DNA of 32,010 nucleotides from Streptomyces niphimycinicus (GCF_018883605.1 NZ_JAHLEM010000200.1:1-32010); one strand, 5' to 3'; positions 8,193-16,573 are shown, counted from the first letter of the stretch. The notes: generated by a model not told the origin, from the letters alone. Numbers and translations: made by a program.

Positions 8193-8855
8193 TCACCTTC
8201 CAGGATGCGCCTCACCCGTCTCTCCAGTCGACCGGGACAGCAACTCCACCACCTCGTCGTCCGCGGTCTGGGAGAAGTCCTCGTACCACTCCCCCACCGC
8301 CGCGAAGTCCGAGGGGGTGGAGAGGGCCACCACCTCGTCCGCGTCCTCGCGCAGCGTGGTGACCGCGTCCGGCGGCGCCACCGGCACGGCGAGGACCACC
8401 CGGGCGGCTCCCTGGGCCCGTGCGACCCGGCAGGCGGCCTGGGCCGTGGCACCGGTCGCGATGCCGTCGTCCACGACGATCACGGTCCGGCCCCCGACCG
8501 GGACCCGTGAGCGGCCCTGGCGGAACCGGTGCGCCTTGCGGGCCAGCTCCTCCCGCTCGGTCCGCTCCACCTCGGCGAGGTCCTCCTGGTCGGCCCGGCT
8601 CATCCGGACGATCGCCTCATGGACGACCCGTACGTCGCCCTCGCCGATGGCGCCGAACCCCAGCTCCCGGTGGAAGGGGACGCCGAGCTTACGGACGATG
8701 ATCACGTCCAGGGGCGCATGGAGCGTCCGGGCCACCTCGAAGGCCACCGGCACCCCGCCCCGCGGCAGCCCGAGCACGACCGGTTCGGCGTCGCCCAGGG
8801 GGCGCAGCGCCTCGCCGAGACGCCGCCCGGCGTCCATCCGGTCGGTGAAGATCAT
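8193..8855 (-). CDS. Phosphoribosyltransferase-family protein
   Basis: 220 aa. It carries the type I PRTase signature VIVVDDGIATGATA (about residues 125-138), which binds the 5-phosphoribosyl phosphate, and an N-terminal LGLPRGGVPVAFEVA segment shared by the stand-alone actinobacterial group that includes Rv0571c. The base substrate of this group is not established, and members are often stress or dormancy genes rather than nucleotide-salvage genes. It is the first gene of a unit with DUF1876, a partnership that fits a dormancy or stress role. It is divergent from the small ORF and DUF72 pair. The region before its ATG holds GGGGG as ribosome site. Confidence 0.85.
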   Translation of the reverse strand: MIFTDRMDAGRRLGEALRPLGDAEPVVLGLPRGGVPVAFEVARTLHAPLDVIIVRKLGVPFHRELGFGAIGEGDVRVVHEAIVRMSRADQEDLAEVERTEREELARKAHRFRQGRSRVPVGGRTVIVVDDGIATGATAQAACRVARAQGAARVVLAVPVAPPDAVTTLREDADEVVALSTPSDFAAVGEWYEDFSQTADDEVVELLSRSTGETGEAHPGR

Positions 8856-8999
8856 GGACTCACCCCCGCTGCTCAGGAATCTTCCGCGAAGCGATCCGAC
8901 GGTTACGAATCAAGCCGACGATTCGCCCGTCCGCAAACCGGCGGCCCCCGGCCGACGGCCAGGGCTCGCGAATGCCGCGGACTCCGGCACCCTGGAGAT

Positions 9000-9239
9000 A
9001 TGGAGAACGTCACCGGCCCGGGCGAGTCCGGATACCCCGTCTTCGTCGAGTCATTCGACGCCGACAGCCGCTACCGGCGGGTGCGGCTGCGCGGCCTGGG
9101 CTGCGAACCACTCGAACCGGAGGAGTTCGAGCCGCGCGTCCGGCAGGTCTTCCCCGATATCGACCTCGACGACCCGGCCCAGGTCCACTGGGAGGACCGG
9201 CCCGGGCAGTGGCCGCCCTGGCATCCGGGCGAGGCATGA
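9000..9239 (+). CDS. Small acidic hypothetical protein coupled to DUF72
   Basis: 79 aa, rich in Glu/Asp and Arg/Pro, with no signal peptide or membrane segment; I do not recognise a named family. The start is ATG at 9000 with GGAG close upstream. The central SRYRRVRLRGLGCEPL segment and Trp/Pro-rich tail (WEDRPGQWPPWHPGEA) look like a conserved compact protein, not random coding. Its stop codon overlaps the DUF72 ATG (ATGA at 9236-9239), which argues for translational coupling and a genuine gene. Possibly an accessory partner of DUF72; that is inference. Confidence 0.6.
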   Translation: MENVTGPGESGYPVFVESFDADSRYRRVRLRGLGCEPLEPEEFEPRVRQVFPDIDLDDPAQVHWEDRPGQWPPWHPGEA

Positions 9240-9994
9240 CCGTCCTGGTCGGCACCTCGGGATGGCAGTACCGGGACTGGCGCGGCGATCTCTACCCGGA
9301 GGGCTGTCCGCAGCGGTTGTGGCTCGAGGAGTACACCCATGCCTTCGACACGGTGGAGAGCAACAACGCCTTCTACCGGCTGCCCTCGTACGATCAGTTC
9401 GCCACCTGGCGGGAGCGCCTCCCCGAGGGCTTTGTGATGGCGCTCAAGGCGAGCCGGTACCTCACCCATATCAAGCGGCTGCGCGAGCCGGAGGAGCCGG
9501 TGGCGCGGCTGATGTCGCATGCGGCGGGGCTCGGCGACCGGCTGGGGCCGGTGCTGCTCCAGTTGCCGCCCACGCTGCGGGCCGACGGCGAGCTGCTGGA
9601 CCGCGCTCTGCGCTGCTTCCCCGCCGGGACGCGGGTGGCCGTCGAACCGCGGCACACCTCCTGGTGGACCGAGGAGATCCGTACGGTGTTGGAGCGCCGC
9701 GCGGCCGCGCTGTGCTGGGCCGACTCCGGCTCCCGCCCGGTCACCCCGCTGTGGCGGACCACCGGGTGGGGGTATGTGCGCTTCCACGGCGGCCTCGCCC
9801 GGCCGGCCCCGCACTACGGGCGTCAGGCGCTGGACACCTGGGCGCGGCGGATCCGGGACACCTGGCCGGCCGGGGCGCGGGTCTACGCGTACTTCAACAA
9901 CGACACGGGCGGGGCGGCGGTGCACGACGCGGCCGTCTTCGCCCGCGCCGTGTCCCGCGGCGGGCGCCCGGTCAGCGCCGCCCCCGCGCGGTAG
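9236..9994 (+). CDS. DUF72 domain protein (YecE-like TIM barrel)
   Basis: 252 aa. The start MTVLVGTSGWQYRDWRGDLYP and the VESNNAFYRLPS, FVMALKASRYLTHIKRL, LLQLPP, VAVEPRHTSWW and YAYFNND segments are the conserved core of DUF72/YecE proteins, a TIM-barrel family resembling endonuclease IV-type barrels. Function is not firmly established. The length matches the family, so it looks complete. Translation is coupled to the upstream 79-aa ORF by an ATGA overlap. It converges on the sugar permease gene with only 18 bases between the stop codons and no obvious terminator. Confidence 0.9.
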   Translation: MTVLVGTSGWQYRDWRGDLYPEGCPQRLWLEEYTHAFDTVESNNAFYRLPSYDQFATWRERLPEGFVMALKASRYLTHIKRLREPEEPVARLMSHAAGLGDRLGPVLLQLPPTLRADGELLDRALRCFPAGTRVAVEPRHTSWWTEEIRTVLERRAAALCWADSGSRPVTPLWRTTGWGYVRFHGGLARPAPHYGRQALDTWARRIRDTWPAGARVYAYFNNDTGGAAVHDAAVFARAVSRGGRPVSAAPAR

Positions 9995-10012
9995 CGCCGG
10001 TGCCCGCCGGGC

Positions 10013-10836
10013 TCATTCCTTCACCGCCCCGCCCAGCATGCCCTCGATGAACCGGCGCTGAAGCGCCACATAGACCACGACCACCGGCAGGGCGATGAGC
10101 ACCGAGGCCGCCGCGAGGAGCGAGGCGTCGGAGCTGTGCCGGCCCTGGAAGAAGGCGAGGCCGAGGGGGACCGTGCGATGGGCCTCGTCGCTGACCATCA
10201 CCAGGGCCATCAGGAACTCGTTCCAGGTCCACATGAAGGTGATCACGACCATGGTGGAGATCGCCGGGCGGCCCATCGGGACCAGGACCCGCCACAGCGT
10301 GGTCCAGGTGTTCGCCCCGTCGATCCGGGCCGCCTCGATCACCGACCGTGCGCTGCCGCGGAAGTACGTGCGCATCCAGAAGACCCCGAAGGCCAGCGAC
10401 TGCGCGGTCTGCGGCAGGATCAACGCCCAGTAGCTGTCGGTGAGTTCGGCGTAGCGCAGATCGAAGTAGAGCGGGACGACCAGTGCCTCCTGGGGCAGGG
10501 TCAGCCCGATCACGAAGAGGTGGAAGAGCACCGTGGAGCCGGGGAAGCGCATCACCCCGAAGGCGTACGCGGCGAGGACGGCCAGCACGGTGGTGGCGGC
10601 CACCACGACCGCGGTGACCAGGACCGAGTTCCCAGATAGGTGCCGAAGTGGCCACGGCTCCAGGCGTCGGCGAAGTTGTTCCAGTGCAGTCCGCCCTTGG
10701 GCAGCGAGAAGCCGGTGTCCAGGGAGTTCTGCGAGCCGAAGGCCGTGGAGAGGATGCCGATCACGGGGGTGAGCGCGATGACGGTGAAGAGGGCGAGGAT
10801 GCCGTAGGTGACGGTGCGTTCCAGGCGTGTGGTCAT
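10013..10836 (-). pseudogene. Carbohydrate ABC transporter permease (MalG-type), frameshifted
   Basis: Second membrane subunit of a CUT1 sugar importer. The ATG at 10836 overlaps the stop of the upstream permease (ATGA). The first ~67 residues (MTTRLERTVTYGILALFTV... to HFGTYLG) are in one frame; the rest (VLVTAVV..., EAA loop SVIEAARIDGANTW, to GMLGGAVKE) is in another. The shift falls at a short C run (10631-10633, plus strand) where one more base would restore a 274-aa protein of normal size. Everything downstream is well conserved, so either the lesion is very recent or it is a base-calling error in a homopolymer. As written, the protein stops after about 94 residues. Partner of the permease at 10833-11741 and the binding protein at 11738-13168. 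Confidence 0.8.
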
Positions 10837-11741
10837 GACCGCCGCCCTTCCACGAGCCGGGAGACCGTGACGGTCAGGACGAAGATCAGAACGGTGAGGG
10901 CCACGCCGACGGCGGCGGCCGAGCCGACCTGGTTGGTCTCGAAAGCCCGGTGGTAGACCTCGTAGGCGGGTACGGAGGTGGCGTTTCCGGGGCCGCCGCT
11001 GGTGGTGATGTAGATCAGGTCGAAGTTGCGCAGCCCCGCCACGATGGTCAGGGTCAGCGCCACCGCGATCTGCGGTCGCAGACCGGGCAGGGTGACGGTG
11101 AGGAATTCGCGCAGCGGACCGGCGCCGTCCATCCGTGCCGCCTCGTACAGCTCGCGCGGGATGCGCTGGGCCCCGGCGAGGAAGAGGACCATGCACAGCC
11201 CGGTGCCGACCCAGGTGCCGACGATGCCGACGGCGGGCAGCGCCCAGGTGTAGTCGCCGAGCCAGGGGCGGGCGAGGCCGCCGAGGCCGACCGCGCGCAG
11301 GGCGTCGTTGAGCAGCCCGTCGGGGGCGAGGATCGAGCGCCAGGCCACGCCGACCACGATCAGCGCCAGGACCTGCGGCAGGAACAGCACCGTACGGAAG
11401 AAGGTCATCCCCCGGATCCGGACCCGGGACATCAGGGCGGCCAGCAGCAGCCCGATGGCCACCGGCAGGGCCGCGTAGAAGACGAGCAGCAGCAGCGCGT
11501 GGAGGAAGGGGGCGCGCAGGCTCGCATCGCTGAACAGGGCGCGGTAGTTGTCGAATCCGGCGGGGGTGGCGACCGTCAGCCCGTCCCAGTGGACGAACGA
11601 CAGCCACACCGACTGCCCGAACGGGTAGAGCAGGAAGGCGGCGTACACGATCAGCGCGGGCAGGATGTACACATACCCGATGGCGCGCGGCTCTCCGGGC
11701 GCCCGGCGGCGGTAGGCCCTGGTCACAGCGGTGGCCTTCAT
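10833..11741 (-). CDS. Carbohydrate ABC transporter permease (MalF-type)
   Basis: 302 aa inner-membrane subunit of a CUT1 importer, with about six membrane helices beginning at IGYVYILPALIVYAAFLLYP. The cytoplasmic EAA loop, ELYEAARMDGAGPLREF, near residues 195-212, docks the ATPase. The ATG overlaps the stop of the binding-protein gene (ATGA), and its own stop overlaps the next permease start, so the three are translationally coupled. No ATPase gene is nearby; Streptomyces CUT1 importers commonly share the MsiK ATPase encoded elsewhere. Substrate is not decidable from sequence, but the divergent GH4 gene suggests a glycoside or disaccharide. Confidence 0.9.
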   Translation of the reverse strand: MKATAVTRAYRRRAPGEPRAIGYVYILPALIVYAAFLLYPFGQSVWLSFVHWDGLTVATPAGFDNYRALFSDASLRAPFLHALLLLVFYAALPVAIGLLLAALMSRVRIRGMTFFRTVLFLPQVLALIVVGVAWRSILAPDGLLNDALRAVGLGGLARPWLGDYTWALPAVGIVGTWVGTGLCMVLFLAGAQRIPRELYEAARMDGAGPLREFLTVTLPGLRPQIAVALTLTIVAGLRNFDLIYITTSGGPGNATSVPAYEVYHRAFETNQVGSAAAVGVALTVLIFVLTVTVSRLVEGRRS

Positions 11742-13168
11742 CGGGTCCCCGCCGGTGCGGGGGTGGCCTTGTGCTGCTCGCGCTGCTTGTTCATAAACGC
11801 GCCGTAGTCCTTCTCCAGGGTCGCCGCGAAGGCGTCCGGGGAGGTCTTGCGGCTGATCACGCCCTGGAGGGCGGCCGAGAGCGTGTCGTAGAAGGTGGGG
11901 GTGGCGTAGTCCAGGTACGGGACGAGTCCGTCGGCGGCGCTCAGCCGCTTCCAGCCGGCAATCATCTGGCCGTCGGCGCTGTCCGGGCTCACCTGCGACG
12001 CGGCCTTGCCCGGTACGGCGGGCAGCACTCCGTGCCGGGTCATGACGTCGGCGGCGTGCGCGTCGGTGAGGAAGTCCAGATAGGCGGCGGCCACCTCCGG
12101 GTGGCGGGAGCGGGAGGTGATGGACCAGGCGAGCCCCTGGCCGCCGGTGGTGACGGGGTCGCCGCCGGCCTTGGCGGGCGGGGGCGGCATGATGCCCAGC
12201 TTGCCGCCCATGGACTTCTTGAGGTCGGCCAGTTGCCAGGTGCCGGTCAGCAGATACGCGCCGTCGCCGGAGGCGAACTTCTTGGCCGCGTCGTCATAGC
12301 CGAGGCCGTTGGCGCCGCCCGGCAGATAGCCGCGCCTCATCCAGTCGGCGAAGGTGGCCGCGGCGCCCTTGGTGGCGGCGTTGTCGAAGCCGTCGCCGCG
12401 GCCGAGGACGGTGTCGCGGGCGTCGGCGGCGCCGAGCTGGTCGTGCAGCACCCCGAAGGTGTGGATGGCCGGGTACTTGTCGAGGTTGCCGAACTGGACC
12501 GGCAGCTCGCCGCGGTCCTTGAGCCGGGCCAGGCCGTCGGTGAACTCGCCCCAGGTGCGCGGGGGTTGGAGCCCGGCCCGCTTCAGCAGCTCCTTGTTGT
12601 AGTAGAGGCCGATGTACTCGCCGGTCTGGGAGATGCCGTACAGCCGCCCCCTGCCGAAGTCGTTGCCGTCGGCGGAGACCCGGTTGAGGCCCAGCAGGGT
12701 GCCGGGGTAGCGGGTGTTCCAGTCGTAGATCCCGGCGTAGTTGTCGAGCGGGGCGAGCAGCCCGGCCCGGACGAAGGCCACCATGTCCGGGTAGCCCTGG
12801 TTGGCCTGGATGACATCGGGCGGATTGTTGCCGGAGACGGCCAGCTTCAGGGTGGTCTTCAGATCGGTGAAGCTCCGGGCGACCCGCTTGATCCGCACAT
12901 TGGGGTACTTCTTCTCGAACTCCCGGTTCAGTTGCTGTATCTCGCCGTTGGTCCCGCCGCGTATCTCCTGGTCCCACACGGTCAGCGTGGTCTTTCCGGC
13001 CTTGGCCGGATCGGGTATCGCGGTGGCCGCGCCGGTCCCGGCACCGGCGGCCCCCGAGCCGTCGGTGCCGGGGACACACCCCGCGGCGAGCAGGACGACG
13101 CCGACGGCGAGCGCGGCCGGGACGGCTCTGCCACGCGGCCGGCGCGCCCGGGTACGGGCGAGTTCCAT
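11738..13168 (-). CDS. Sugar ABC transporter solute-binding lipoprotein
   Basis: 476 aa. The ATG at 13168 follows GAGGAG with proper spacing and begins the Arg-rich signal MELARTRARRPRGR; a longer in-frame start at 13222 would overlap the kinase gene. Lipobox LLAAGC with C31 as the lipidated residue. The mature part is a CUT1 (family 1) binding protein: TLTVWDQEI, FEKKYPNVRIKRV, DVIQANQGYPDMVAFVRAG, LYYNKELLKRAG and the SITSRSRHPEVAAAYLDFLT segments are typical. It lies 31 bases after the PfkB kinase stop and overlaps the following permease start, so kinase, binding protein and two permeases form one operon. Confidence 0.9.
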   Translation of the reverse strand: MELARTRARRPRGRAVPAALAVGVVLLAAGCVPGTDGSGAAGAGTGAATAIPDPAKAGKTTLTVWDQEIRGGTNGEIQQLNREFEKKYPNVRIKRVARSFTDLKTTLKLAVSGNNPPDVIQANQGYPDMVAFVRAGLLAPLDNYAGIYDWNTRYPGTLLGLNRVSADGNDFGRGRLYGISQTGEYIGLYYNKELLKRAGLQPPRTWGEFTDGLARLKDRGELPVQFGNLDKYPAIHTFGVLHDQLGAADARDTVLGRGDGFDNAATKGAAATFADWMRRGYLPGGANGLGYDDAAKKFASGDGAYLLTGTWQLADLKKSMGGKLGIMPPPPAKAGGDPVTTGGQGLAWSITSRSRHPEVAAAYLDFLTDAHAADVMTRHGVLPAVPGKAASQVSPDSADGQMIAGWKRLSAADGLVPYLDYATPTFYDTLSAALQGVISRKTSPDAFAATLEKDYGAFMNKQREQHKATPAPAGTR

Positions 13169-13199
13169 GGGGTTCTCCTCGATGCGGTGGTCAGGAGCG

Positions 13200-14327
13200 T
13201 CAGGACCGTTGGGCACTGTCATGCACCCGGAAGCCGATGGTGGGCTGAGCCCGCAGCCGTGGGCAGTCGCGCACCCGGTCCGGGATCAGCTCGCCCAGGA
13301 AGGCGTAGCGGCGGGCGAGTTCGGCCGCCTCCGCCCCGCCGTCGGCGGGCCGCCGCGCCCGGTTCCACCAGGCGGCCACCTCCGGCCAGCCGGGCGCGGC
13401 CAGGGAGCCGCCGAAGTGCTGGACGGAGAGGGCGGCGGTGAGGTTGGCGAAGGCGAGTCGGTCGGCGAGCGGCCAGCCCGCGAGCGTTCCGGTCATGAAT
13501 CCGGCCACGAAGACATCGCCCGCCCCGGTCGGGTCCAGGGCGTCCACGGGCAGCCCGGGCACCTCGGCGCTCTCCCCGGTGAGCGAGTCGATGGCCACGG
13601 CGCCCTCGGCGCCCCGGGTGACGACCGCGATCGGCACCAGCTCGGCCAGGGCGCGCACCGCCCGCTCGGGGCTGTCGGTGCGGGTGTAGCGCTGGGCCTC
13701 GGCCGCGTTGGGCAGGAAGGCGTGGGCGTAGGGCAGATCGGGGAGCGCGGCGGGGTCCCAGCGGCCGGATTCGTCCCAGCCGACATCGGCGAAGATCTTG
13801 CTGCCCTGGGCGTGTGCCCGGCCCACCCAGTCCTCCTGGCGGCCCGGTTCGAAGGCGGTCACACAGGCGCGGGAGCGGGGCGGCGCGCCCTGGACGGCGG
13901 GCGGCGGGGCCGGGTGCTCATGGGTGACCATGGTGCGCTCGCCCTCGTACGCCATGGAGACGGTGACCGGGGAGTGCCAGCCGGGGACGCGCCGGGAGTG
14001 GGTGAGGTCCACGCCCTCGCCGAGGGCGAGGCTCTCCCAGCAGTAGTCGCCGTAGACATCGGTGCCGAAGGCGGCGGCCAGCGTGGTGTGCAGTCCCAGC
14101 CGGGCCAGGGCGGTGGCCATGTTGGCGATGCCGCCGGGGCTCGATCCCATGCCGCGCGCCCAGGACTCGGTGCCGCGGACGGGGGCGTGGTCGAGCCCGG
14201 TGAAGATGATGTCCAGGAACACGGTGCCGGTGAGGTAGACGTCGTGCTCGGGGTCCGTGGCGGCGCGCAGCGCCGCGAGCGGGTCGATCGGCTGGATCGG
14301 ATCGGGTGTTGCGGCCGTGGTGCTCAC
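13200..14327 (-). CDS. PfkB-family carbohydrate kinase
   Basis: 375 aa, ATP-dependent sugar or nucleoside kinase of the ribokinase/PfkB fold. Seen: glycine-rich substrate-binding GSSPGGIANMATALARLG (about 62-79), and the C-terminal signature DPTGAGDVFVAGF (about 264-276), whose Asp is the catalytic base and which forms the anion hole. The N-terminal leader of ~30 residues and a C-terminal extension of ~50 residues are longer than minimal members. It is the first gene of the binding protein and permease operon, and is divergent from the DeoR-GH4 unit. Context suggests that it phosphorylates the imported glycoside or a released sugar, supplying the phosphate needed by GH4. Substrate is inferred, not shown. 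Confidence 0.9.
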   Translation of the reverse strand: MSTTAATPDPIQPIDPLAALRAATDPEHDVYLTGTVFLDIIFTGLDHAPVRGTESWARGMGSSPGGIANMATALARLGLHTTLAAAFGTDVYGDYCWESLALGEGVDLTHSRRVPGWHSPVTVSMAYEGERTMVTHEHPAPPPAVQGAPPRSRACVTAFEPGRQEDWVGRAHAQGSKIFADVGWDESGRWDPAALPDLPYAHAFLPNAAEAQRYTRTDSPERAVRALAELVPIAVVTRGAEGAVAIDSLTGESAEVPGLPVDALDPTGAGDVFVAGFMTGTLAGWPLADRLAFANLTAALSVQHFGGSLAAPGWPEVAAWWNRARRPADGGAEAAELARRYAFLGELIPDRVRDCPRLRAQPTIGFRVHDSAQRS

Positions 14328-14385
14328 CGACGTGCCTTTCCTTGTGCGGCATGGCGTGTTCGCGTGGATGTGGCGTGAGCGACAC

Positions 14386-14413
14386 CTTGCACCCCGGATG
14401 GGGTGAATGCAAG
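14386..14413. promoter_or_regulatory. Candidate DeoR operator between kinase operon and DeoR-GH4 unit
   Basis: Nested inverted repeat in the 135-bp divergent promoter region. CACCCC-GGAT-GGGGTG (14390-14405) is a perfect 6-bp-arm palindrome, flanked by CTTGCA (14386-14391) and TGCAAG (14408-14413). A second, wider repeat pair TGAGCGA (14376-14382) and TCGCTCA (14437-14443) brackets it. The position suits autoregulation and control of both divergent units by the adjacent DeoR protein. Confidence 0.45.
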
Positions 14414-14462
14414 AGGTCGATCACAGTCGCGCACACTCGCTCATCTGGAGTACGTTGCCACC

Positions 14463-15224
14463 ATGCTGCGAGAGACCCGCCACGAGAAGCTGCTGAGCAT
14501 CCTCGGCGAGGAGGGCGTGCTGCCCATCGGGGAGATCGCCACGCGTCTGGGCATCAGCGAGGCCACCGCCCGCCGGGACCTCACCGAGCTGGGCCGGGCG
14601 GGCCGGCTCACCCGGATCTACGGCGGCGCGGTGGCGGCCCCCACCGAGGACGAGGAGCGCCCGTTCGGCGAGGTGGCGGTCGACGACCTGGCCGACAAGG
14701 AGGCCGTCGCCCGGGCCGCCGCGGAGCTGATCGCGGACGGCGATGTGCTGCTGCTGGACATCGGCACCACCACCCTCCAGCTCGCCAAGCTGCTGCGCGG
14801 CCGACCGGTCACCGTGGTGACCAGCAATCTCGCGGTCTACGACGAGCTGCGCGACGACCCGAAGGTGACCCTGATCCTGCTGGGCGGGCAGGTGCGCGCC
14901 AACTACCGCTCCCTGGTCGGCTTTCTCACCGAGTCCAACCTCCGCCAGTTGCGGGTGGGCCGGCTCTTCCTCGGCGCGAGCGGGGTCCTTCCCGACGGCA
15001 GCGTGCTGGACAGCACCCATGTGGAGGTGCCGGTCAAACGGGCCATGCTCGGCGCCACCCGGGAGGTGGTGCTGCTCGCCACCGCGGGGAAGTTCCCCGG
15101 TGACACCGGCCTGGCCCGGATCTGCGGACCGGAGCGGATCGACACCCTGATCACCAACAAGACATCCGACCCGGCGACGCTCGCCGTATTCCGCGAGGCC
15201 GATGTGGAGGTAGTGACCGTATGA
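14463..15224 (+). CDS. DeoR/GlpR-family transcriptional regulator (GH4 locus)
   Basis: 253 aa. ATG at 14463; the frame is open upstream, but the N-terminus MLRETRHEKLLSILGEEG is the standard DeoR start. The N-terminal winged HTH includes the family signature IGEIATRLGISEATARRDLTEL (about 19-40 when split at ATR), followed by the DeoRC sugar-phosphate effector domain (LLLDIGTTTLQLAKLL, LLGGQVRANYRSLVG, FLGASGV). Family members are mostly repressors released by a phosphorylated sugar. Its stop overlaps the GH4 start (ATGA), so regulator and enzyme are coupled. It probably controls both itself and the divergent kinase/transport operon. Confidence 0.9.
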   Translation: MLRETRHEKLLSILGEEGVLPIGEIATRLGISEATARRDLTELGRAGRLTRIYGGAVAAPTEDEERPFGEVAVDDLADKEAVARAAAELIADGDVLLLDIGTTTLQLAKLLRGRPVTVVTSNLAVYDELRDDPKVTLILLGGQVRANYRSLVGFLTESNLRQLRVGRLFLGASGVLPDGSVLDSTHVEVPVKRAMLGATREVVLLATAGKFPGDTGLARICGPERIDTLITNKTSDPATLAVFREADVEVVTV

Positions 15225-16573
15225 GGCTGACTGTGCTGGGCGGCGGCGGGTTCCGTATGCCCCTGGTGTACCGGGCCCTGCTCGATGACACCGGGGACAA
15301 GGCCGGGCGCTGCACCGAGCTGGTGCTGTACGACACCGACCCGCACCGGCTGGACGCGATCCGCGCGGTCCTGGCCGAACAGGCCGAGGGCCGCCCCACC
15401 GCCCCCAAGGTCCGGGCCACCACCGATCTGGACGAGGCGCTGCGCGGCGCCGACTTCGTGTTCTCGGCCATCCGCGTGGGCGGACTGGAAGGCCGGGCCA
15501 ACGATGAGCGGATTCCGCTCGGCGAAGGGGTGCTGGGGCAGGAGACCGTCGGCGCGGGCGGGGTGCTCTACGGGCTGCGCACCCTCCCGGTGGCACTGCG
15601 GATCGCGGAGCGGATCGCCACCGTGGCCCCGGACGCGTGGGTCATCAACTTCACCAACCCCGCGGGCATGGTCACCGAGGCCATGCAGCGGGTGCTCGGC
15701 GACCGGGTGATCGGCATCTGCGACTCCCCGGTCGGCCTGTGCCGCCGCGCCGCGCGGGCGGTCGGGGCCGATCCGGACCGGGCCGGCTACGACTATGTGG
15801 GCCTCAACCATCTGGGCTGGCTGCGCCGGGTGATGGTGGACGGCCGGGACCGGCTGCCCCAGTTGCTCGGCGACACCGCCGCCCTGGAGTCGTTCGAGGA
15901 GGGCAGGCTCTTCGGCGCCGAGTGGCTGCGGGCGCTCGGCGCGCTGCCGAACGAGTATCTGCACTACTACTACTTCAACCGGGAGGCGGTGGCCTCGATC
16001 CGCCAATCCCCGGCCACCCGTGGGGAGTTCCTCCGCGACCAGCAGGCCAGATTCTACGAGACGGCGGGCTCCGGCGCGCCCGGGGCGCTCGGGGCGTGGG
16101 AGCGCACCCGGCTGGAGCGCGAGGCCACGTATATGGCCGAGAGCCGCGAGGCCACCGGCGGCTGGGAGCGCGACTCCTGCGATCTGGACGGCGGCGGCTA
16201 CGACCGGATCGCACTCGCCATCATGCGGGCCATCGCCCGCGATGAGCGCGCCACGCTGATCCTCAACGTACGCAACCGTACGGCGGTGCCCGGTCTTGAC
16301 GAGGACGCCGTGGTGGAGGTGCCCTGTCTGGTGGACGCGGGCGGGGCGCGGCCACTGGCGACCGGCGCGGTGGCGCCGGACCAGCTCGGCCTGATGCTGT
16401 CGCTCAAGGCCGTGGAGCGCTCGGCCATCGAGGCGGCCACGACCGAAGCGGGCAGCGATTCGGGCATCGCCCGCGGCGCGGCCCTGCGGGCCCTGGCACT
16501 CCACCCCTTGGTGGACTCGGTCAAGGTCGCGGGCCGGATTCTGGATGCCTCCGGGGCGCTCGCCCGCTCATAG
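15221..16573 (+). CDS. GH4-family 6-phospho-beta-glucosidase-type enzyme
   Basis: 450 aa, cytoplasmic. GH4 enzymes cleave phosphorylated glycosides by an NAD+- and Mn2+-dependent redox/elimination route. Seen: N-terminal Rossmann LGGGGFRMP (6-14), FTNPAG (144-149), then GICDSPVGL with C167 and GLNHLGW with H197, which match the Cys/His metal ligands of GH4; NEYLHYYYF supplies Tyr246 as candidate base. The overall sequence resembles the 6-phospho-beta-glucosidase branch (BglT/CelF type) rather than alpha-galactosidases. Coupled to the DeoR gene upstream by ATGA. The stop codon TAG is formed by the first bases of the downstream MITE-like repeat. An adjacent ABC importer and PfkB kinase, rather than a PTS, would supply the phosphorylated substrate. 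Confidence 0.9.
   Translation: MRLTVLGGGGFRMPLVYRALLDDTGDKAGRCTELVLYDTDPHRLDAIRAVLAEQAEGRPTAPKVRATTDLDEALRGADFVFSAIRVGGLEGRANDERIPLGEGVLGQETVGAGGVLYGLRTLPVALRIAERIATVAPDAWVINFTNPAGMVTEAMQRVLGDRVIGICDSPVGLCRRAARAVGADPDRAGYDYVGLNHLGWLRRVMVDGRDRLPQLLGDTAALESFEEGRLFGAEWLRALGALPNEYLHYYYFNREAVASIRQSPATRGEFLRDQQARFYETAGSGAPGALGAWERTRLEREATYMAESREATGGWERDSCDLDGGGYDRIALAIMRAIARDERATLILNVRNRTAVPGLDEDAVVEVPCLVDAGGARPLATGAVAPDQLGLMLSLKAVERSAIEAATTEAGSDSGIARGAALRALALHPLVDSVKVAGRILDASGALARS

Noticed and set aside
8856..8999. DevR/DosR-type box upstream of the PRTase/DUF1876 unit
   Set aside because: No sequence close to the GGGACT-type palindrome consensus was found.
8089..10050. 653-codon open frame on the plus strand
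   Set aside because: It overlaps the PRTase, the small ORF and DUF72 in other frames; its composition is Arg/Pro/Ser-rich with no recognisable domain. It is a high-GC shadow.
14421..16504. Long minus-strand open frames opposite the DeoR and GH4 genes
   Set aside because: They are antisense shadows without domains or ribosome sites; the plus-strand genes have clear family motifs.
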